A stretch of 14,134 nt of DNA from the NCBI GenBank assembly GCA_038093975.1, contig JBBPTG010000427.1:1-14134 (forward strand). Reading direction: 5' to 3'. This DNA is from Chalciporus piperatus. Lineage: Eukaryota > Basidiomycota > Agaricomycetes > Boletales > Boletaceae. Below the pieces are notes generated by a model, which saw nothing but the letters and a program-made list of their open reading frames with translations, did no database searches and was not told the origin of the DNA. The position numbers and the translations under genes are program-made. Below, piece by piece: positions 9,233 through 14,134 of the stretch (the first letter of the stretch is position 1; each line of letters begins with the position of its first letter).

Positions 9233-10400
9233 CTAGGTTAGGGATCGGCTAGTAATAGAATGTACACGTAGAGTAGGGATCAACCACTGTACCATTGTGC
9301 CCTGGCAGTGGGAATGGCCAACGCAAAGGTTCCATGAGGTAGGACCTGGCCGACTGGTGCTAATTACCCAGTCCTGCCTGCATCAGGGTTCGGCCCATAG
9401 AGAATAGGGATGGGCCGATGTGTAAACCCTCCATGTGTAGGGAGCGGCCGATGCAGGAAATGTTTAGGGGTGGGCATTGGCCACTGAATCGTGTCTCCTA
9501 CAGCAGGCATGGCCCGATAGATTGAGTGTCAATGGGTAGGGATGGGCCGATGGGTTGAGCCTCAATGTGTAGGAATGGGCCGATGCAATCAGTGTCAATG
9601 TGTAGGGATGGGCCTATGCAATCAGTGTCAATGTGTAGGAATGGGCCGATGCATTGAGCCTCAATGCGTAGGAATGGGCCGATATACCTATTGTCACTAG
9701 GTAGGGATGGGCCGATGCAATCAGCGTCAATGTGTAGGAATGGGCAGATGCAATCAGTGTCAATGTGTAGGAATGGGCCGATGCATTGAGGCTCAATGCG
9801 TAGGAATGGGCCAATGGGTTGAGCCTCAATGGGTAGGGATGGGCCGATATACCTATTGTCACTAGGAAGGCATGGGCCGATGCAATCAGTGTCAATGTGT
9901 AGGAATAGGCCAATGGGTTGAGCCTCAATGGGTAGGAATGGGCCGATATACCTAGTGTCACTAGGTAGGGATGGGCCGATGCAATCAGTGTCAATGTGTA
10001 GGAATAGGCCAATGGGTTGAGCCTCAATGGGTAGGAATGGGCCGATATACCTAGTGTCACTAGGTAGGGATGGGCCGATGCAATCAGTGTCAATGTGTAG
10101 GAATGGGCCGATGCATTGAGCCTCAATGCGTAGGAATGGGCCAATGGGTTGAGCCTCAATGGGTAGGGATGGGCCGATATACCAATTGTCACTAGGCAGG
10201 AATGGGCCGATGCAATCAGTGTCACTGTGTAGGAATGGGCCAATGGGTTGAGCCTCAATGCATAGGAATGGGCCGACATACCTATTGTCACTAGGCAGGA
10301 ATGGGCCGATGCAATCAGTGTCACTGGCCGATGCATTGATTGTAAATATGTAGGAACAGGGTCATGCAAACCTTGTCCTTGAGTAGGCATGGGCTGATCC
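9228..10400. repeat. Minisatellite, 33-base units in three types (A, B, C)
   Basis: From 9537 to about 10330 the sequence repeats with a strict 33-base period, about two dozen units. Each unit starts TAGGRATGGGCCRAT and continues with one of three 18-base bodies: A (gcaatcagtgtcaatgtg), B (gggttgagcctcaatggg or gcattgagcctcaatgcg) or C (atacctagtgtcactagg). The order A-B-C recurs as a 99-base higher-order repeat; the copies at 9867-9965 and 9966-10064 are almost identical. The flanks (9228-9536 and 10331-10400) are degenerate units, the usual picture of a tandem array decaying at its edges. Each body carries a dyad: CCTAGTG-T-CACTAGG in C, GCATTGAG-C-CTCAATGC in the second B form, and CAGTG-T-CA(A/C)TG in A. 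A 262-codon frame on the - strand is open only because 33 is divisible by 3. Confidence 0.93.
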
Positions 10401-10581
10401 AAAGCAAGCCACTAGGCATACTCCGGAATCACTAAGAAGCTCTGATCAATCAATCAAAGACCCTAATTGATTCCCGAGGTCCAGACTCACCCTCGCCCAG
10501 CCAGCCCCATTGGCCAATCCTGACGGCCGACTGATGATTCAGATCGCCTTCCAATCCTCTGAATCTATATCTAACGTCGCC
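10401..10581 (+). promoter_or_regulatory. Upstream region of gene A with CCAAT palindrome
   Basis: Between the repeat array and the gene A start lies a non-repetitive stretch. A 10-base palindrome ATTGGCCAAT at 10509-10518 puts a CCAAT box on both strands about 65 bases before the ATG. CCAAT boxes bind the conserved eukaryotic HAP/NF-Y complex. No TATA box is obvious. Confidence 0.45.
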
Positions 10582-11243
10582 ATGGACCCCTCTAGCAGCC
10601 GAAATGCTCTCGAATATCTTGCTCGCCCACAGCTCAGGGAGATCGACGATCTCGCCCATCGTCGCACCTGGGCACACATGGTTTTGCAGGCAGCGGTACA
10701 AAGCTGTTCTTCAGATCGTCTATCATTCGACTGATCATCCTCTAGCTGACTGCAGGCATTATGTCTCCCAGTGCCTCCCCATTTTCCCCACCTGTCTTGG
10801 ACGCCATCCGCGACTCACTGGACATAGTTGCGTCACGCGTCTCAGGGTTGGCCTCTGCTGCCAACCCACCGGCCCCCCCTGCTCCCATGGGCCCATCAAC
10901 CCCTCGGCCGATTCTTCGGTCACCTGTTGATCTCCCTCTCGCTGGACCATCGAACCTATGGCTGCCGCCTAGGGGCCTTGAGGCTGTATTGGGGGTGGAG
11001 GTTCGAGGTGGAGAGCTATGCGAACAGTGTGAGGCAGCCGACGAGCTCTTGTGCAATGGAGGCTCATTGGCTCGGCCTTGTCATCGGTGCCTTGCTGAGG
11101 GTCTGCCATGTAGTATGTCCACCCCTACACAGACCCTGCCCACCAGGTTGAGAAAGCGGCCGAGGAATCATTGTGAGTCAGCTAGTTACTTCTCCTCTTC
11201 ATCGGCTCACAATCTTTGCAGAATACTTTGTTATGCTTCTTAG
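10582..11243 (+). CDS. Gene A: small protein with Zn2Cys6-like cysteine cluster
   Basis: Exon 1 (10582-10695, 38 codons) begins MDPSSSRNALEYLARPQLRE. A 50-base intron (10696-10745, GTACAA...CTCTAG, CTGAT branch site) joins in phase 0 to exon 2 starting at 10746. The joined protein has a predicted helical start, a Pro-rich linker (about residues 77-100) and six cysteines at 130, 133, 141, 150, 153 and 160. The spacing is CX2CX7CX8CX2CX6C, close to the fungal Zn2Cys6 cluster but with seven residues instead of six in the first loop. A basic stretch RLRKRPRNH follows at about 172-180 and could be a DNA contact or nuclear signal. The 3' end is uncertain: the unspliced frame stops at TAG 11241-11243 (204 aa), while a 49-base intron 11173-11221 would create a stop right after His180. 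DNA binding is inference. The gene converges on gene B. Confidence 0.7.
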
Positions 11244-11411
11244 ATACATGCTCATGATTATGTTTCATTCTCATCGTGCATTTCGACTACAATGTACTGT
11301 AATATTAGGTTTACTCAATGTTGAGTGTTTGTCAGGGCCGGCTGCATTTGCTCACTGTGATACGAATTTCGGCTGGAGTACAAGTCCTTCGGCTGGCATA
11401 TGTAGAATATT

Positions 11412-12182
11412 CTACCTATCCCCAGACTCTTCTGCATGGGTTCTACCCTCCTGCTCACGAATCCATTGGGTGAGCATTATCAACCCTCTCGCCCTGTTCC
11501 ATGTCAGCACCAAGCTCCTATTCATTTCTTGTAAAGTCATGGCTGCCTCCACGAATTGCCCATGCAAGCTCTGTTGCATCTCGTCGATGTCGCCCTGAAG
11601 CCCAGAGCTATTATCAGCATTCTGAGCAAGGGCGAGCGGTCCCTATTCCAGATTTTGAGTACCCATCGTGCTAACCCAAGATACTTCTGGTAACTCACCC
11701 CGAAGAAAGCCTCTGCCGGCCCGATGAAGTCTCCGAACTCCTGCCGACGATAGTCAGCAGGCAAGCCGTTGCTGCCTTCTAACCACCACTTGTGCTGCAA
11801 ATCCATGGCCGACAATGCTCGGCCGCACCTCAGCGATGTTTGTTGCATTATATGCAATTGGCTCCCAGGTGTCATTGAAATTTCCTGGCGGAGCTGGCCA
11901 TCCTCTAAATCGCTCACAATAATCAGCAAGATGACCCGATCCAACAGAGGGATGTGTGGCAGATCGTTGTGAGCGATTGATTTGTATGCCATCAACCGAT
12001 TCACTACAGCCTATTGTTTGGCTGTTAACAATCCTGCAGGAAGTGTGCAAATCCATACTCACCACTTCCTCCCTCAGGGAGACCATTGCTGCAGGAGGCC
12101 ATTGTCCTGCCTCTCCAATGGCTGCCTGTAATCTGCAGCCGAAGTACACCAACAAAGTGTATGTTTCAACTTTAGTGAGCAT
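11412..12182 (-). CDS. Gene B: unrecognised protein, about 220 aa, three exons
   Basis: On the - strand exons 12182-12063, 12010-11699 and 11642-11412 join in phase 0 throughout. Both introns (52 and 56 bases) start GTGAGT and end in AATAG. The sum is 220 codons plus TAG. The middle has a Trp/Gly segment (HKWWLEGSNGLPADYRRQ). The C-terminal exon is strongly protein-like and probably helical or coiled-coil (DIDEMQQSLHGQFVEAAM, then TLQEMNRSLVLTWNRARG), and it ends AEESGDR. I do not recognise the family. The 5' end is open to revision: instead of the ATG at 12182, an acceptor at 12126 could join an upstream exon ending at 12258 (start 12368, Gly/Pro rich) or one ending at 12208; all enter phase 0. 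The gene faces away from the dioxygenase with a gap of 232 bases or less. Confidence 0.6.
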
Positions 12183-12414
12183 CGGATGTTTGATGGAGAA
12201 GGCTGACTTTCGGCCAGGCTATCTTTGCTCCAGAGTTCAAGCACATGGGTTTCCCACGCCTGTCATGGATGTATTCCCAAAGTGTCGGCCGGATATTGAT
12301 AGCCCATTGGAGCCGAGGAACCGACCCGAAGGACCCGGCGGCCCCAAAGGACCCGCAGACGCTCCCATTTCTACCTATCTGTCGAGGGTTACACCACGAC
12401 TCCCTTGATTCACT
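12183..12414. promoter_or_regulatory. Presumed divergent promoter between gene B and the dioxygenase
   Basis: The two genes start head to head and share at most 232 bases, so regulatory sites must be shared or overlapping. An ATTGG (reverse CCAAT box) lies at 12306-12310, about 105 bases before the dioxygenase ATG. No TATA box is seen. Open frames on both strands (Gly/Pro-rich) could be untranslated leader or an extra gene B exon. Confidence 0.4.
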
Positions 12415-13742
12415 ATGGACCCACCTCATGTTACCTCCGAGGAATTAACTGATACCAACTTCGCCCTCTATCTCAACGATCTGTTGGCAACCTATGTCCA
12501 GGCACGTTTTCGGGAGGAGGTGCTGCGCTTCCGCAATCAAACCACCGAACCTGTCTTGCCAGATGTTCAAATTCCTGTTAATGCTGTCATTGAGGCCGAA
12601 CGCATGGTGGTTGCGATGGTTTCAGCCTTCCGCCGTCCAGGCAAGCTATTATCCATGAAAGGCCATTCAGGCAGCTGATGTTCGGCCGCAGTCCGCCTGG
12701 ATATTCAAGCAGAACAACTTGCATCGGTTCTTGGATATATCGAGTCTGGCATAAATCCAGATCACGAACAAAGGATTTCCGAGCGGCTTCCCTCCCTTCC
12801 GACCACTTTCATAGATTCGCCTTGCATTGTCACAGATCAAGCTGGCCGCATCCTACTTTGGTATCTCCCATCACCACTCACCTCCGAATTTCAGGTAGGC
12901 TTAGTCTGCTGAATGTGTGTTTTCAAGCCTCACTCGGCTGCCTAGTCATGGGTGCATAACACTCTGCCTGCAATCCAACCGCTTCTCCAATCCACCATCA
13001 CAACCCCGCTGTCATCGCGTCATGGTTGGCGGACAGCCAATGCCCTCTTTTCCCAGGAAGCTGCATTCCAGGGGTCATTGAACATCTCGCCTGGTTGGTT
13101 TCCCCAAGCTCATAACGTATGTCCAATTCACCTTGATTTATTCAATTCAACGACCTGATCTTTCAACGACCTGATCTCTTGCAGGCCAGTAACTCAAGTC
13201 CCGCGCCGTCTGTCAACCTAGCAGACCCGAGCCTTGCGGCTTGGTTAGAAGACATGTTGGTCCCAAACGCGATCCTCTCGGCCGCCTACAGTATTATGCA
13301 TCCCAGGGCTTACCAATCTGCAAGGGTGGCTCAGGGAAGGTTGGCCACATGGGCCTTAACGAGCGGCCGCACGGAGATGACTGCCATCATGAGGCAGTGG
13401 GGCTCGGTCTTCAATGCCTTGTCGGTCATGGTCAATCGAGCCACTCCTTTGCATCGAGACTCGGGATCTATGTCACAGGGGTTAGATCTGCTGGCATCGT
13501 TCGGTGACTATGATCCTGGCTTAACAATGGAGCTGCCTACGCTCGGCATGACCCTTCATTATCCTCCTGGCACCGTGGTAGCATTTTCTGGGCGGATCAT
13601 CCGGCATGGAGTTCCTGTGGTTCAAGGAAGTCGGGTTTGCTTGGCATACTACATGAGGGAGAACGTTCAACAGGCCATGAACCTCTTCGATGTAGATTGG
13701 GTCAATGTAGATGACGTAGAAAATCTTGTCTACCGTACTTGA
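12415..13742 (+). CDS. TET/JBP-type 2-oxoglutarate/Fe(II) dioxygenase (fungal TET)
   Basis: Four exons, 12415-12640, 12692-12894, 12946-13116 and 13185-13742, join in matching phases to 385 aa. The introns are 51 (GC-AG), 51, 68 bases. The start ATG follows an in-frame-independent stop-rich leader and opens MDPPHVTSEELTDTNFALYL. Exon 2 ends with the fungal-TET block IVTDQAGRILLWYLPS (about residues 122-137); exon 3 has GSLNISPGWFPQAHN. The double-stranded beta-helix core is in exon 4: His290 and Asp292 (TPLHRDSGS) plus His341 (IIRHGVP) should hold iron, and Arg350 (QGSRVCLAYYMRE) should bind 2-oxoglutarate. All four are present and no frame break is seen. Characterised fungal relatives oxidise 5-methylcytosine in DNA to 5-hydroxymethylcytosine and further products; activity here is inferred from the motifs. 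The neighbours are divergent gene B and a convergent transposon-type tail gene one base away. Expansion of such genes together with KDZ transposons is known in basidiomycetes. Confidence 0.88.
13146..13177 (+). repeat. 16-base perfect tandem duplication inside dioxygenase intron 3
   Basis: The block ttcaacgacctgatct occurs at 13146-13161 and again, identically, at 13162-13177. It ends 7 bases before the intron acceptor at 13184. Each copy contains a CTGAT branch-site candidate, so the intron carries two. Confidence 0.9.
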
Positions 13743-13743
13743 A

Positions 13744-14134
13744 CTAACCCTGACAATGATCTCTGAGCCTGGCATACATCCTTTTCTGTCTGTCTGCATA
13801 TGCCCCGGCTCCCACCCTTCCCTGTTCTTTCGCATTGTTCCCTTTTTCGCTCCAATCGCCTGCCTTATGAGCAAAGAAGTTCGCGGTCCAAACCTTTTCT
13901 TGAACCAAAAGCTCAGTTTCTTCTTTCCATCTATCTCTTTGGGCCTTTGCTCTGAGCCAATGCACCCGATAGACTAGCATAGAGATTCAGCCGAGCCGAG
14001 AAGCAGAGAAGCACTCTCACATTCGGACATCCAGTTACTCATGACCACGTCCCTCGGTATATCCATGGTCCAGAACCAAGCGAGGGTATCATCTCGATGT
14101 CTACGAGCATTCGGATTGCTCACAGCCATTGACA
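13744..14134 (-). CDS. C-terminal tail of a fungal transposon-type protein (partial)
   Basis: On the - strand an exon enters from the right edge and ends at 14021 (DDTLAWFWTMDIPRDVVMSN...WMSE). A 47-base intron (14020-13974, GTGAGA...GCTAG) joins in phase 1 to 13973-13744 (FYRVHWLRAKAQRDRW, then TANFFAHKAGDWSEKG, AYADRQKRMYARLRD), with the stop TAG at 13746-13744. The DDTLAWFW, YRVHWLRAKA and DRWKEE pattern resembles C-terminal tails that recur in Agaricomycete transposon-type proteins of the KDZ/Plavaka kind. I recall the pattern, not an exact family, so the assignment is tentative; that it is a spliced gene is much surer. The 5' part lies beyond the window. It is the wrong strand to be the simple missing end of the KDZ gene at 3615. 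Confidence 0.65.

Noticed and set aside
9614..10402. Open 262-codon frame on the - strand made of 11-residue repeats (SAHSYTLTLIA type)
   Set aside because: It lies wholly inside the 33-base minisatellite, whose period keeps a frame open by arithmetic. No splice signals, domain or signal peptide support translation.
10742..11056. Open - strand frame opposite gene A
   Set aside because: Gly/Arg/Ser-rich shadow of the Pro-rich and cysteine-cluster exon. The + strand has the splice-supported model.
11173..11598. Open frame on the + strand that could extend gene A
   Set aside because: It is antisense to the well-supported last exon of gene B, needs an alternative start at its first codon, and looks like random sequence.
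11754..12182. Second open frame on the - strand across gene B exon 2
   Set aside because: It reads through a good GTGAGT...AATAG intron. Only the other frame stays in phase with both flanking exons. It cannot be wholly excluded without RNA.
12172..12429. Open 85-codon frame on the - strand overlapping the dioxygenase start
   Set aside because: Overlaps the coding start on the other strand and has no recognisable content. Part of it is kept only as one possible 5' exon of gene B.

Overview
The window looks like a transposon-rich, accessory stretch of a mushroom-forming basidiomycete (Agaricomycete) genome. The evidence is the gene content (Ty3/gypsy chromoviruses, a KDZ transposase with a CxC1 cysteine cluster, a fungal TET/JBP dioxygenase) and the many 47-68 base introns. 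No species can be named from the sequence. No rRNA, tRNA, CRISPR array or prokaryotic signal is seen.

Left part (1-5456). The window opens inside the RNase H domain of a Ty3/gypsy element on the + strand. It carries integrase, a chromodomain, an extra downstream ORF with zinc knuckles, and a 470-base 3' LTR ending at 3416. Directly after it comes the 5' part of a KDZ transposase gene, four exons on the + strand. This gene keeps its putative catalytic D, D and E but stops inside its fourth intron, where a second gypsy element has landed.

Middle (5457-10400). The second gypsy element is on the - strand. Its 3' LTR is complete (5457-5909) and its pol covers part of protease through the chromodomain, with one in-frame TGA. 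Its 5' end (rest of protease, gag, 5' LTR) is missing. The truncated end abuts a minisatellite of 33-base units (about 9228-10400) in three sequence types with a higher-order A-B-C order and a dyad in each type.

Right part (10401-14134). This is a compact gene cluster whose models rest on splice sites with matching phases. Gene A (+, 10582 to about 11243) encodes a small protein with a Zn2Cys6-like cysteine cluster. Gene B (-, about 12182-11412) encodes an unrecognised protein of about 220 aa. A four-exon TET/JBP 2-oxoglutarate/Fe(II) dioxygenase (+, 12415-13742, 385 aa) appears intact. A fourth gene (- strand, 13744 to beyond the right edge) looks like the C-terminal tail of a transposon-type protein. 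Its stop codon lies one base from that of the dioxygenase. Genes A and B converge, gene B and the dioxygenase diverge, and the dioxygenase and the tail gene converge.

How it may fit together: expansion of TET/JBP genes alongside KDZ transposons is established for basidiomycetes. Here the dioxygenase, two unrecognised small genes and a transposon-type tail form a tight block next to a wrecked KDZ transposase. It is an inference that the block is, or was, one mobile or co-regulated cassette acting on 5-methylcytosine.
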